Below, one piece after another: positions 28,609 through 37,618 of a stretch of 64,000 bases of DNA. Each line of letters starts with the position of its first letter. Positions within the stretch are counted from its first letter, which is position 1. Location of the stretch: positions 1 through 64,000 of the forward strand of contig DASVLJ010000011.1 in NCBI GenBank assembly GCA_036384915.1, read 5' to 3'. The notes beneath the pieces were generated by a model, which saw nothing but the letters and a program-made list of their open reading frames with translations, ran no database searches and had not been told where the DNA came from. Position numbers and translations under genes: made by a program. The DNA comes from PKWO01 sp036384915 (GTDB lineage: Bacteria; Pseudomonadota; Gammaproteobacteria; Burkholderiales; Burkholderiaceae_D).

Positions 28609-29544
28609 ATGGCCACATCACTCGCCCGTCGCGGACTGCTCACCCTCCCTGCTCTTTTGTTGGCCGGCTGCAACACGGTCGTCATGAAGCCCTCCGGCGA
28701 CATCGCGGCTCAACAAGGTCACCTGATATTCGTCTCCACCATGCTGATGCTCCTGATCATCGTTCCGGTGATCGTGCTGACGTTCTGGTTCGCCTGGCGC
28801 TATCGCCATAGCCAGACCGATGCCTCAGTGCCCTATGACCCCGAATGGGACCATTCGACGCTGCTCGAGCTCATCATCTGGGGCGCGCCGCTGTTGATCA
28901 TCATCGCCCTCGGTCTGTTGACCTGGATTACCACCCATACGCTCGACCCATACCGCCCGCTCGAGCGTATCGATGCCAACCACCCCGTGACGGCCGAGAT
29001 GAAACCGTTGAACGTGGAAGTCGTTGCGCTCGATTGGAAATGGCTCTTCATCTATCCCGATCAGGGCGTGGCAACGGTCAATGAACTGGTGGCGCCGGTC
29101 GATACGCCGATCCGCTTCAAGATCACGGCCTCGACGGTCATGAATTCCTTCTACATCCCTGCTCTGGCCGGCCAGATTTACGCCATGCCTGGCATGGAAA
29201 CCGCGCTGTCGGCCGTCATCAACAAGCCGGGAGACTACGAAGGGTTTTCCGCCAATTACAGCGGCGCCGGATTCTCCGATATGCGCTTCGCCTTCCACGG
29301 CGTGAGCCAGGAAGGTTTCGACAAATGGGTGCAATCGACCAAGGCCGGCGGCGGCTCGCTCGATCGCCCCGTGTACCAGGACCTGGCCGATCCCAGCATC
29401 AAGGCGCCGGTGCGCCGCTTCGCCACGGTCGACAAAGATCTGTACCACGCCATCCTGAACCGCTGCGTAGCCGCCGGCTCGCCCTGCATGGACCAGACCA
29501 TGATGACGGATGTGAACGTCAAGCCCGGCCAAGAGCGCGAGTGA
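28609..29544 (+). CDS. cyoA: Cytochrome bo-type quinol oxidase subunit II
   Basis: 311-residue subunit II of the haem-copper quinol oxidase. The lipoprotein signal has the lipobox LLAGC, so it is anchored to the membrane, and two membrane helices follow. The cupredoxin domain (VEVVALDWKWLFIYPDQGVATVNELVAP) lacks the CuA cysteines of cytochrome c oxidases, confirming a quinol substrate. The start at ATG 28609 fits the lipoprotein signal; a GTG at 28564 would add 15 residues. First gene of cyoABCD-surf1-regB-regA. Confidence 0.94.
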   Translation: MATSLARRGLLTLPALLLAGCNTVVMKPSGDIAAQQGHLIFVSTMLMLLIIVPVIVLTFWFAWRYRHSQTDASVPYDPEWDHSTLLELIIWGAPLLIIIALGLLTWITTHTLDPYRPLERIDANHPVTAEMKPLNVEVVALDWKWLFIYPDQGVATVNELVAPVDTPIRFKITASTVMNSFYIPALAGQIYAMPGMETALSAVINKPGDYEGFSANYSGAGFSDMRFAFHGVSQEGFDKWVQSTKAGGGSLDRPVYQDLADPSIKAPVRRFATVDKDLYHAILNRCVAAGSPCMDQTMMTDVNVKPGQERE

Positions 29545-29583
29545 TCAAAATAAGCAACACGAATATTTGACTGGAAACAAGCG

Positions 29584-31587
29584 ATGCAACTTCAACTAGA
29601 CCCGATGAAGCTGATATTCGGCCGCCTCTCGCTCGAGGCGATTCCGTATCACGAACCCATCCTGGTGGCGACCTTCATCATGGTCGCACTGGGCGGCATG
29701 GCCGTCCTGGGCGCCATGACCTACTTCCGCCTCTGGGGCCCGTTCTGGCGCAACTGGATCACCAGTATCGACCACAAGAAGGTCGGCATCATGTACATCG
29801 TCCTTGGCTTGATCATGCTCCTGCGCGGCTTTGCCGACGCACTGATGATGCGCGCCCAGCAAGTGCTGTCGTTCGGCGATTCGCACGGCTTCCTGCCGCC
29901 GCACCATTACGATCAGGTGTTTACCGCGCACGGCGTGATCATGATCTTCTTCGTCGCCATGCCGCTGGTCACGGGCTTGATGAACTACGTGGTGCCGCTG
30001 CAGATCGGCGCGCGCGACGTGGCATTCCCCTTCCTGAACAACTTCTCCTTCTGGATGACCGCCTTCGGCGGCGGCCTGGTGATGGTGTCGCTGTTCATCG
30101 GCGAATTCGCCCGCACGGGCTGGCTCGCCTATCCGCCGCTCTCGGGCATTCTGTCCAGCCCCGACGTCGGGGTCGACTACTACATCTGGTCGCTGCAGAT
30201 TGCCGGGGTGGGCACGCTATTGTCGGGGGTGAACCTGATTGTCACCATCGTCAAGATGCGCGCACCCGGCATGAATATGATGCGCATGCCCGTCTTCACC
30301 TGGACCGCCTTGTGCACCAACGTGCTGATCGTCGCCGCCTTCCCGGTCTTGACCGCCGTCCTGGCCATGCTCTCCCTGGACCGCATGTTCGGCACCAACT
30401 TCTTCACCAACGATCTCGGCGGCAACGCCATGATGTACGTGAACCTGATCTGGGTCTGGGGCCATCCCGAGGTCTACATCCTGGTGCTGCCGGCGTTCGG
30501 CATCTTCTCCGAAGTCGTCTCGACCTTCTGCAGCAAGCGCCTGTTCGGCTACACCTCGATGGTGTATGCGACCGTCGTGATCACCATCCTGTCCTACCTC
30601 GTATGGCTGCACCACTTCTTCACCATGGGTTCGGGCGCGTCGGTCAATTCGTTCTTCGGCATCACCACCATGATCATCTCGATCCCGACCGGTGCCAAGA
30701 TCTTCAACTGGCTCTTCACCATGTATCGCGGCCGCATCCGCTTCGAACTGCCGATGCTGTGGACCATGGGCTTCATGGTCACCTTCGTCATCGGCGGCAT
30801 GACCGGCGTGCTGCTGGCCGTGCCTCCGGCCGACTTCGTGCTGCACAACAGCCTGTTCCTGATCGCGCACTTCCATAACGTGATCATCGGCGGCGTGCTG
30901 TTCGGCATGTTCGCGGGCATCAATTACTGGTTCCCCAAGGCCTTCGGCTACAAGCTTGACGACTTCTGGGGCAGGTGCTGCTTCTGGTTCTGGACCGTCG
31001 GCTTCTACTTCGCCTTCATGCCGCTGTATGTGCTGGGCTTGATGGGCGTCACGCGCCGCCTGTCGCACTTCGACGATCCCTCGCTGCGCATCTGGTTCGA
31101 GATCGCCGCATTCGGCGCCGTGCTGGTTGCGCTGGGCATCGCGTCCTTCATCATCCAGCTCGTCGTCAGCTTCATGCGCCGCGAGCAGTTGAAGGACGTC
31201 ACCGGCGACCCCTGGGGCGGCCGCACGCTGGAATGGTCGACCTCCTCCCCGCCGCCTGACTACAACTTCGCCTTCACGCCGCTGGTGCACGACAACGATA
31301 CCTGGGCCGACATGAAGGCGCACGGCTACCAGCGCCCGACCGAAGGCTTCGTCGACATCCACATGCCGAAGAACACCGGCGCGGGCTTCATCATCGCCGC
31401 CTGTGCCGCCGTTTGCGGCTTCGGCCTGATCTGGCAGATGTGGCTGGTTGCGGCGGTCGCCTTCGTGGCGCTGCTGGCCTCGACCATTGTCCATACGTTC
31501 AATTACAACCGCGATTACTACATCCCGGCGGACGACGTCGTCCGCACGGAAAGTGAACGCACTCGCTTGCTTGCCGCCCATGTCTGA
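29584..31587 (+). CDS. cyoB: Cytochrome bo-type quinol oxidase subunit I
   Basis: 667-residue catalytic subunit that reduces O2 to water at a haem-CuB centre and pumps protons. It has about 15 membrane helices. WVWGHPEVYILVLPAFG carries a CuB histidine and the cross-linked tyrosine, and HNSLFLIAHFHNVIIGGVLFG carries the haem ligands. The length matches E. coli CyoB (663). GGAAAC lies before the ATG. The last codons overlap cyoC by eight bases. Confidence 0.97.
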   Translation: MQLQLDPMKLIFGRLSLEAIPYHEPILVATFIMVALGGMAVLGAMTYFRLWGPFWRNWITSIDHKKVGIMYIVLGLIMLLRGFADALMMRAQQVLSFGDSHGFLPPHHYDQVFTAHGVIMIFFVAMPLVTGLMNYVVPLQIGARDVAFPFLNNFSFWMTAFGGGLVMVSLFIGEFARTGWLAYPPLSGILSSPDVGVDYYIWSLQIAGVGTLLSGVNLIVTIVKMRAPGMNMMRMPVFTWTALCTNVLIVAAFPVLTAVLAMLSLDRMFGTNFFTNDLGGNAMMYVNLIWVWGHPEVYILVLPAFGIFSEVVSTFCSKRLFGYTSMVYATVVITILSYLVWLHHFFTMGSGASVNSFFGITTMIISIPTGAKIFNWLFTMYRGRIRFELPMLWTMGFMVTFVIGGMTGVLLAVPPADFVLHNSLFLIAHFHNVIIGGVLFGMFAGINYWFPKAFGYKLDDFWGRCCFWFWTVGFYFAFMPLYVLGLMGVTRRLSHFDDPSLRIWFEIAAFGAVLVALGIASFIIQLVVSFMRREQLKDVTGDPWGGRTLEWSTSSPPPDYNFAFTPLVHDNDTWADMKAHGYQRPTEGFVDIHMPKNTGAGFIIAACAAVCGFGLIWQMWLVAAVAFVALLASTIVHTFNYNRDYYIPADDVVRTESERTRLLAAHV

Positions 31588-32230
31588 TCTCACCACCTCC
31601 ACAGCGGGCATCATGCCCAACGCGCCCGCGGGCGTGATGCCGAACACGCACTACTACGTGCGCGAACACCATCCCGAGAACGGCACGCTGCTCGGGTTCT
31701 GGCTCTACCTGATGAGCGACTGCCTGATCTTCGCCTGTCTGTTTGCAACCTATGCCGTATTGGGCCGCAACTACGCAGGCGGCCCGACCGGCGCGGAAAT
31801 CTTCGAACTGCCCATCGTCGGCTTGAACACCTCGCTGCTCTTGCTCTCGTCCATCACCTATGGCTTCGCCATGCTCGAGATGTACAAGAAGAACCTGGGC
31901 ACCACCATGGTCTGGCTCGTCGTTACGGGCCTGTTCGGCGCCGGATTCATCTTTTTCGAAGTATCCGAGTTCGTACACCTGATCGCCGAGGGCGCGGGCC
32001 CGCAACGCAGCGGCTTCCTGACTTCGTTCTTTGCGCTGGTCGGCACCCACGGTTTGCACGTGAGTTTCGGCCTCGTCTGGCTCGTCACCCTGCTGTTCCA
32101 GTTGAAGAAGCACGGCTTGACGGCAGCGAACAAGCGCCGCCTGATGTGCCTCTCGCTGTTCTGGCACTTCCTGGACCTGATCTGGATCGGCGTCTTCACC
32201 TTTGTTTACCTGATGGGAGTGCTGGCATGA
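31580..32230 (+). CDS. cyoC: Cytochrome bo-type quinol oxidase subunit III
   Basis: 216-residue subunit III with five expected membrane helices (GFWLYLMSDCLIFACLFATYAVL begins the first). THGLHVSFGLVWL is typical of subunit III. The start overlaps cyoB and the stop overlaps cyoD in an ATGA, so expression is coupled along the operon. Confidence 0.95.
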   Translation: MSDLTTSTAGIMPNAPAGVMPNTHYYVREHHPENGTLLGFWLYLMSDCLIFACLFATYAVLGRNYAGGPTGAEIFELPIVGLNTSLLLLSSITYGFAMLEMYKKNLGTTMVWLVVTGLFGAGFIFFEVSEFVHLIAEGAGPQRSGFLTSFFALVGTHGLHVSFGLVWLVTLLFQLKKHGLTAANKRRLMCLSLFWHFLDLIWIGVFTFVYLMGVLA

Positions 32231-32706
32231 GCGCAAACCACGTACATAGCGAACATGGCCACGGTCATCATGGCCATGACGACCACGACAGCCACGACCA
32301 CGGCAGCCTGAAGAGCTATTTGCTGGGCTTCGTCCTGTCGGTGATCCTGACGGCGATTCCGTTCTGGCTTGTCATGGGCAAGGTCATTCCCAAATCTAGC
32401 ACGCTGGGCGTGGTGTTGCTGGTGTTTGCCGCCATGCAGATGGTGGTGCACGTGGTGTATTTCCTGCACCTGAACGCCAGGTCGGAAAACGGCTGGAACA
32501 TGCTGGCCTTCATTTTTACCGGCACGCTGTTGTTCATCGTGCTGTCGGGCTCGCTTTGGGTCATGTACCACCTGAACCACAACATGATGCCTGGCATGAT
32601 GGATACGACCGGCGAAGGCGTACGGCCGAGCGACAGTCCGCACGGCACGGAAAATATGCCGCAAAACATGCCCGCCATGCACGACATGAAGAATATGCAG
32701 CAATGA
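32227..32706 (+). CDS. cyoD: Cytochrome bo-type quinol oxidase subunit IV with Met/His-rich tails
   Basis: 159 residues, about 50 longer than E. coli CyoD (109). The core with three membrane helices (LKSYLLGFVLSVILTAIPFW onward) is standard. The N-terminus holds a cluster of about nine histidines in 20 residues. The C-terminal extension after VMYHLN is rich in methionine and contains HNMMPGMM, NMPQNMPAMHDM and MKNMQQ, suggesting a metal-binding, possibly copper-binding, tail. The stop overlaps the SURF1 gene. Confidence 0.93.
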   Translation: MSANHVHSEHGHGHHGHDDHDSHDHGSLKSYLLGFVLSVILTAIPFWLVMGKVIPKSSTLGVVLLVFAAMQMVVHVVYFLHLNARSENGWNMLAFIFTGTLLFIVLSGSLWVMYHLNHNMMPGMMDTTGEGVRPSDSPHGTENMPQNMPAMHDMKNMQQ

Positions 32707-33449
32707 CTTCCGCGACGTACGAAGCCGGCATGGTTGACGCGCCGGTAAAACGCAATCCGCTTGCGCTGCTGGTGCTGTTGTTCGCCGCGCTGCTGCTGTT
32801 CATCGGCCTGGGCACCTGGCAAGTCTATCGCCTGCAGTGGAAACGGGCGCTGATCGAGCGCGTCGACAGCCGCGTGCATGCGACAGCCGTCCCCGCCCCG
32901 GCCAGGTCCGAATGGGCCGGAGTCAATGCTGCCGCGGACGAATACCGCCACGTCAGCGTTTCGGGTGTGTTTCTGGACGATCAGGCCGTTCGGGTACAAG
33001 CCGCCACGGCACTGGGCGCCGGATTCTGGGTCTTGACCCCTTTGCGCCAGGCCGATGGCAGCATCGTGCTGGTCAACCGCGGCTTCGTCGAAGCGGAGCA
33101 GCAAGTGCCGCCGGGCAGTCCGCACGGCCAAAGCGTCAAGCTCGACGGTTTGCTGCGCATGACCGAACCGGGCGGGGGCTTTCTGCGCCATAACGATCCG
33201 GCGGCAGGGCGCTGGTATTCGCGCGACGTGCAAGCGATCGCGCAACAGCAGAAGCTTGCCGACGTCGCCCCCTACTTTGTTGATGCCGATGCCGTGCAAA
33301 ACGCCGACAAATCCGCCCCCGTCGGCGGCCTGACGGTGATCGCTTTTCATAACAATCACCTCGTCTATGCATTTACTTGGTATGCTCTTGCCTTGATGAG
33401 CGCGTTCGCGGCTTTCAGCCTGCTGCGCGCCAAGGCACGAGATGCATGA
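32703..33449 (+). CDS. SURF1 family oxidase assembly protein
   Basis: 248 residues with the SURF1 arrangement: an N-terminal membrane helix (ALLVLLFAALLLFIGLGTWQ), a periplasmic domain (GFWVLTPLRQADGSIVLVNRGFV) and a C-terminal helix (HNNHLVYAFTWYALALMSAF). SURF1 proteins help insert haem into haem-copper oxidases. Here it is coupled to the quinol oxidase genes by ATGA at both ends, so it most likely serves that enzyme. Confidence 0.93.
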   Translation: MTSATYEAGMVDAPVKRNPLALLVLLFAALLLFIGLGTWQVYRLQWKRALIERVDSRVHATAVPAPARSEWAGVNAAADEYRHVSVSGVFLDDQAVRVQAATALGAGFWVLTPLRQADGSIVLVNRGFVEAEQQVPPGSPHGQSVKLDGLLRMTEPGGGFLRHNDPAAGRWYSRDVQAIAQQQKLADVAPYFVDADAVQNADKSAPVGGLTVIAFHNNHLVYAFTWYALALMSAFAAFSLLRAKARDA

Positions 33450-34828
33450 ATAGCAAGATAGAACTCCCCCCAGCCATTACCGACAATGCCGCCGACCCTG
33501 CCGACGCGGCATTCCTGAATTCGCCTCCAGCGGCCGCGACCGAGATAACCAGCGCGGCGGGCCACCAGAACATGCGGCAACTGATCCAGCTGCGCTGGAT
33601 CGCCGTCCTGGGCCAAATCACCACGATCACGGTTGCCATCGTCGGCTTCCGCATTCCCTTGCCTTTGCCGCACATGCTCGAAGTGCTGGCTTGCCTGATC
33701 GGTTTCAATATCGCCAGCCAGCTGCGCTGGCATGAAAACCGCAGCGTCACCAATACCGAGCTGTTCCTGGCCTTGCTGGTCGACGTGGGCACGCTCACCG
33801 GGCAGCTTTATCTTTCCGGCGGGATCACCAATCCCTTCGTCTTCCTCTACCTGCTGCAAGTGATTCTCAGCGCCGTACTGCTCGAAGCGAAGTCGACCTG
33901 GATCATCGTGGCGGTCACGGCCGCCTGCCTTGCCTGGCTCTCGCTATCCCCCGCCCATCTGGTCTTTCCGCCGACGCCGGACAACAGCATTTCGCACCTC
34001 TACGTGGCAGGCTTGCTGTTCTGCTTCCTGTTGAATGCCGGTCTGCTCGTTACCTATATCACGCGCATCAACGGCACGCGCCGCGCCGGCGACGAGAAGC
34101 TGGCCGAGATGCGGCGCCATGCGGTGGAAGAAGAGCATATCGTGCGCATGGGCTTGCTGGCTTCCGGCGCAGCGCACGAGCTCGGCACGCCGCTGGCGAC
34201 GATGTCGGTCATTTTGGGCGACTGGAAGCGCATGAAGGCCTTTGCCGGCAAGGAAATCCAGCAAGACATCGCCGAAATGCAGGCGCAACTGGAGCGCTGC
34301 AAGAGCATCCTTTCCGGCATCCTGCTCTCCGCCGGCGAGGCGCGCGGCATTTCCTCGGCCCGCACTACGCTCAACAATTTTCTGAACGACCTCGTGTACG
34401 ACTGGTGCGGCAGCCGCAACATCGTCACCTTCGCGTACGAAAACAAGATCGAAGAAGACATACCCGTCGTCTCCGACACGGCATTGAAGCAGATGATCAC
34501 GAACGTGCTCGACAATGCGCTCGAAGCCTCGCCGCAATGGGTGGGCATGGAGGTCAGGCGCGAGGGCGACACGTTGTTGCTGCGCGTGACCGACAGGGGC
34601 CTGGGTTTCGTGCCCAGCATGCTGCCGCAGATCGGCAAACCCTACCAATCGACCAAGGGCCGGCCCGGCAGCGGCTTGGGTCTGTTCTTCGTGGTCAACG
34701 TCGCACGCAAGCTCGATGGCTCGGTTGCGGTGCGCAATCGCGAACAAGGAGGCGCCGAGGTGCAATTGAGCCTGCCGCTCGAATCCATTCTATATCGCGA
34801 CGAAAATACCAGGGAAGAAGCGTCATGA
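33446..34828 (+). CDS. regB: Redox-sensing histidine kinase RegB/PrrB family
   Basis: 460 residues. An N-terminal block of about six membrane helices includes GGITNPFVFLYL (residues 125 on), the ubiquinone-sensing loop of RegB. The phospho-acceptor H244 is in AAHELGTPLATMS and the redox cysteine C285 is in LERCKSIL, both diagnostic of RegB. The ATP-binding domain follows (NVLDNALEAS, DRGLGF, GSGLGLFF). It probably senses the quinone pool and controls oxygen-linked genes. Coupled to the SURF1 gene by ATGA and to the response regulator downstream. Confidence 0.94.
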   Translation: MNSKIELPPAITDNAADPADAAFLNSPPAAATEITSAAGHQNMRQLIQLRWIAVLGQITTITVAIVGFRIPLPLPHMLEVLACLIGFNIASQLRWHENRSVTNTELFLALLVDVGTLTGQLYLSGGITNPFVFLYLLQVILSAVLLEAKSTWIIVAVTAACLAWLSLSPAHLVFPPTPDNSISHLYVAGLLFCFLLNAGLLVTYITRINGTRRAGDEKLAEMRRHAVEEEHIVRMGLLASGAAHELGTPLATMSVILGDWKRMKAFAGKEIQQDIAEMQAQLERCKSILSGILLSAGEARGISSARTTLNNFLNDLVYDWCGSRNIVTFAYENKIEEDIPVVSDTALKQMITNVLDNALEASPQWVGMEVRREGDTLLLRVTDRGLGFVPSMLPQIGKPYQSTKGRPGSGLGLFFVVNVARKLDGSVAVRNREQGGAEVQLSLPLESILYRDENTREEAS

Positions 34829-35373
34829 CGGACATGCGCCAGCTCTTGATCGTCGAGGACGACGAAGCCTTCGCCCGCACGCTGACGCGTTCGTTCGAGC
34901 GGCGCGGCTACGAGGTGCGGCACGCCAGAAGCTTCGAGGAAATGGAAGCCCTGCTGCCCGGCTACGAAGCCGGCAATGCGCCCGGTTACGCCGTGGTCGA
35001 CCTGAAGCTCAACGGCGCCAGTTCCGGGCTCGCTTGTGTGCAGCTTTTGCATCAGCACAATCCAGCCGCCCTGATCGTGGTCTTGACCGGCTTCGCCAGC
35101 ATAGGCACCGCCGTCGAAGCGATCAAGCTCGGGGCTTGCCAATACCTGGCCAAGCCATCCAATAGCGACGACATCGAAGCCGCCTTCGGTCACGTGGCCG
35201 GCACGACCGAGGTTGAATTGACCAACCGTTCGACTTCGATCAAGAACCTCGAGTGGGAGCGCATTCACCAGGTGCTGGCCGAGACCGACTTCAACATCTC
35301 AGAAACGGCGCGCCGGCTTGGCATGCACCGCCGTACCTTGGCGCGCAAGCTGGAGAAGCAACGCATAAAATAG
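34825..35373 (+). CDS. regA: Response regulator RegA/PrrA/ActR family
   Basis: 182 residues: receiver domain with acidic pair E11/D12 and phospho-acceptor D59 in VVDLKLNG, a short linker, then a Fis-type helix-turn-helix (ETDFNISETARRLGMHRRTLARKLEKQ) that is the RegA signature. It is the partner of the preceding RegB kinase and overlaps its stop by four bases. Last gene of the cyo operon; it ends two bases before the end of the convergent LysR gene. Confidence 0.95.
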   Translation: MTDMRQLLIVEDDEAFARTLTRSFERRGYEVRHARSFEEMEALLPGYEAGNAPGYAVVDLKLNGASSGLACVQLLHQHNPAALIVVLTGFASIGTAVEAIKLGACQYLAKPSNSDDIEAAFGHVAGTTEVELTNRSTSIKNLEWERIHQVLAETDFNISETARRLGMHRRTLARKLEKQRIK

Positions 35374-35374
35374 A

Positions 35375-36256
35375 TCAAGCGGTAGCCATCGCAAGGAATT
35401 GATCGACCAATGGAGAAGCCTCTCCCTTGCGCCGCGCCAGCATCAAGGCCGTGGTCGCCGATTCATCCGCGATCAGGCGATAGCGGACGCCGCTCATCTT
35501 GATGCACTGGAAGGATTCGGGCAGCACGGAAATGCCGCAACCGGCGGCGACCAAGCCGATGATGGTCGAGGCTTCACGCGCTTCCTGTGCTATCGTCAGT
35601 TCGAAGCCGGCTTGCCGGCACAGTCTCATGACCTGCGTGTGCAAGCCCGCTCCAACGTCGCGTGAGTACACGACGAAGGGCTCGCCATTCAAGTCTTCGA
35701 TCGCGACGGTTTTGCGCCGCGCCAGGCGATGCGAGGCCGGCAGCACGAACACCAGGGGGTCGTGGCGCAGCGTGGTCAATTCGACCGCAGCATCGACCTC
35801 GAACTCCGGCGTGCGGATGAAACCGATATCGAGCGCACGATTGGCGATCGCCTCGATCTGGCGCATGGTTGCCCATTCCTGCAGCGACAACTTCACTTGC
35901 GGATAGCGTTTGCGATATTGATTGACCACGCGCGGCAGGATTTCCGAGAACGGCATCGAAGACGTAAAGCCGATACGCAGTTCGCCGATCTCGCCCCGGC
36001 TGGCGCGCCGCGCGTTTTCACCTGCCTGATCCGAAAGCGCTAGAATGCGCCGCGCATCTTCCAGAAACAGCTTGCCCGCATCGGTCAGGCGCACGGAACG
36101 TTTGGTCCGCTCAAGCAACTGCGCGCCGACTTCGCGTTCGAGCGCCTGAATCTGTGCCGACAAGGGCGGCTGCCCCAGATGCAGCCGCTGTGCCGCACGC
36201 GTGAAGTGCAACTCCTCGGCGACAGCAACGAAATAACGCAGGTGGCGCAGCTCCAT
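35375..36256 (-). CDS. LysR-family regulator divergent from an MFS exporter
   Basis: 293 residues. The DNA-binding helix-turn-helix is in residues 1-60 (FTRAAQRLHLGQPPLSAQIQALE), with a C-terminal effector domain. The sequence resembles the BenM/CatM-like group of LysR proteins. Divergent from the MFS gene, with a perfect 16-base palindrome between them, so it probably regulates that transporter. The 3' end is tight against regA. Confidence 0.9.
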   Translation of the reverse strand: MELRHLRYFVAVAEELHFTRAAQRLHLGQPPLSAQIQALEREVGAQLLERTKRSVRLTDAGKLFLEDARRILALSDQAGENARRASRGEIGELRIGFTSSMPFSEILPRVVNQYRKRYPQVKLSLQEWATMRQIEAIANRALDIGFIRTPEFEVDAAVELTTLRHDPLVFVLPASHRLARRKTVAIEDLNGEPFVVYSRDVGAGLHTQVMRLCRQAGFELTIAQEAREASTIIGLVAAGCGISVLPESFQCIKMSGVRYRLIADESATTALMLARRKGEASPLVDQFLAMATA

Positions 36257-36283
36257 TTATCTTTTTTAAGTATAAATAATGAA

Positions 36284-36325
36284 TCCAATATATATTGGAC
36301 AGTATTAGTGCGCAACCCTAAGATG
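36284..36325 (+). promoter_or_regulatory. Operator palindrome and promoter of the MFS gene
   Basis: TCCAATATATATTGGA (36284-36299) is a perfect 16-base palindrome. A -35 hexamer TTGGAC (36295-36300) overlaps its right arm, and a -10 hexamer TAAGAT (36319-36324) follows after 18 bases. Binding there would block or activate the MFS promoter. The palindrome is about 28 bases upstream of the LysR start on the other side. Confidence 0.6.
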
Positions 36326-36352
36326 ATCTCATCGGTTTTCCCAGGAAACACA

Positions 36353-37618
36353 GTGAGTGCATCCGGCATCCCCCTCCCGACCCGCACCCAACGCGGCACG
36401 ATCGAATTCCGGCGCACCAATCGTGCCCTGTTCCTTGGCGGGTTTTCCACGTTCTCGCTCTTGTATTGCGTACAGCCGCTGATGCCGGTATTTGCCAAAG
36501 AGTTCACGCTGACGCCGGGGCAAAGCAGTTGGTCGCTCTCGATTTCGACCGGCGCGCTGGCCATCAGCCTGATGATCGCCAGCGCCATTTCCGACAGCGT
36601 CGGGCGCAAATCCTTGATGTGCGGCGCCTTGATGCTGTCGGCGCTGATGACAATCGCCTGCGCGTTTTCCGGCAACTATACGCAGTTGCTCATCATGCGC
36701 GGCCTGCTCGGCGTGGTGCTGGCCGGTTTGCCGGCGGTGGCGATGGCCTATCTGAGCGAAGAGATGGAGTCCTCTTCGCTCGGGTTTTCCATGGGCCTGT
36801 ACATAGGCGGCAGCGCCCTGGGTGGAATGCTGGGGCGCGTGGTGGCGTCCAACCTGGCCGAGCTTTGGTCGTGGCGCGGCGCCATGGCTGTGATCGGCTT
36901 GTTCAGCCTGTTTGCCGGTGTTGAATTCTGGCGCAGCCTGCCCGCGTCAAAACGCTTCCGCAAGAGCGAATTCCATCCCGGCGCCATCGTTGCGGGCTTG
37001 CGCAGCCACTTGCAAAACCCGGGCCTGCCCTGGCTGTTCCTGCTGGCGTTCCTGTTGATGGGTTGTTTCGTCAGCCTGTACAACTATATGGGCTTCCGTC
37101 TGATGCAGCCGCAATTCGGCCTGCGCCAAAGCCATATCTCGACCATCTTTTCGCTTTATCTGACCGGCATTTTCAGTTCGGTTGCCACCGGTGGGATGGC
37201 GGACAAGTTCGGCCGGCGCCGCGTGCTGTGGGTAGCGATTTCCATCATGCTCGGCGGTTTGCTGCTAACCCTGTCCGATTCGCTACTCCTGATCATACCC
37301 GGCATCGCTCTATTCACCTTCGGCTTTTTCGGCAGCCACTCGGTCGCCAGCAGTTGGGTCGGGCGGCGCGCACGAGCGCCGCAGGCGCTCGCTTCAGCCA
37401 TGTATCTGTTCTGCTACTACCTCGGTTCCAGCGTGATCGGCTCCCTGGCCGGGACCGCCTGGAGCAGCCGCGGCTGGGGCGGCGTCGTGTTCAGTCTGGG
37501 CCTCGGCTTGGTTGCGGCGCTGGCGGTGGCATGGCGCCTGCGCAATCTCGTGCCGGTCAAAGAAGGCGCATCTGCTTCGCCGCTTCGCGTAGTGCGGGAC
37601 GAAAATCCGGGTGCGTGA
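36353..37618 (+). CDS. MFS exporter, YnfM-like
   Basis: 421 residues, twelve expected membrane segments. SDSVGRKSLMCGALMLSA and ADKFGRRRVLWVAIS are the two MFS loop motifs. FGFFGSHSVASSWVGRRA is typical of the YnfM/arabinose-efflux-like group. GTG 36353 is chosen because AGGA lies six bases upstream. The alternative ATG at 36323 falls inside the predicted -10 hexamer and so cannot be the start of that transcript. The last 62 bases overlap the 3' end of the convergent CoA-transferase gene. Confidence 0.87.
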   Translation: MSASGIPLPTRTQRGTIEFRRTNRALFLGGFSTFSLLYCVQPLMPVFAKEFTLTPGQSSWSLSISTGALAISLMIASAISDSVGRKSLMCGALMLSALMTIACAFSGNYTQLLIMRGLLGVVLAGLPAVAMAYLSEEMESSSLGFSMGLYIGGSALGGMLGRVVASNLAELWSWRGAMAVIGLFSLFAGVEFWRSLPASKRFRKSEFHPGAIVAGLRSHLQNPGLPWLFLLAFLLMGCFVSLYNYMGFRLMQPQFGLRQSHISTIFSLYLTGIFSSVATGGMADKFGRRRVLWVAISIMLGGLLLTLSDSLLLIIPGIALFTFGFFGSHSVASSWVGRRARAPQALASAMYLFCYYLGSSVIGSLAGTAWSSRGWGGVVFSLGLGLVAALAVAWRLRNLVPVKEGASASPLRVVRDENPGA

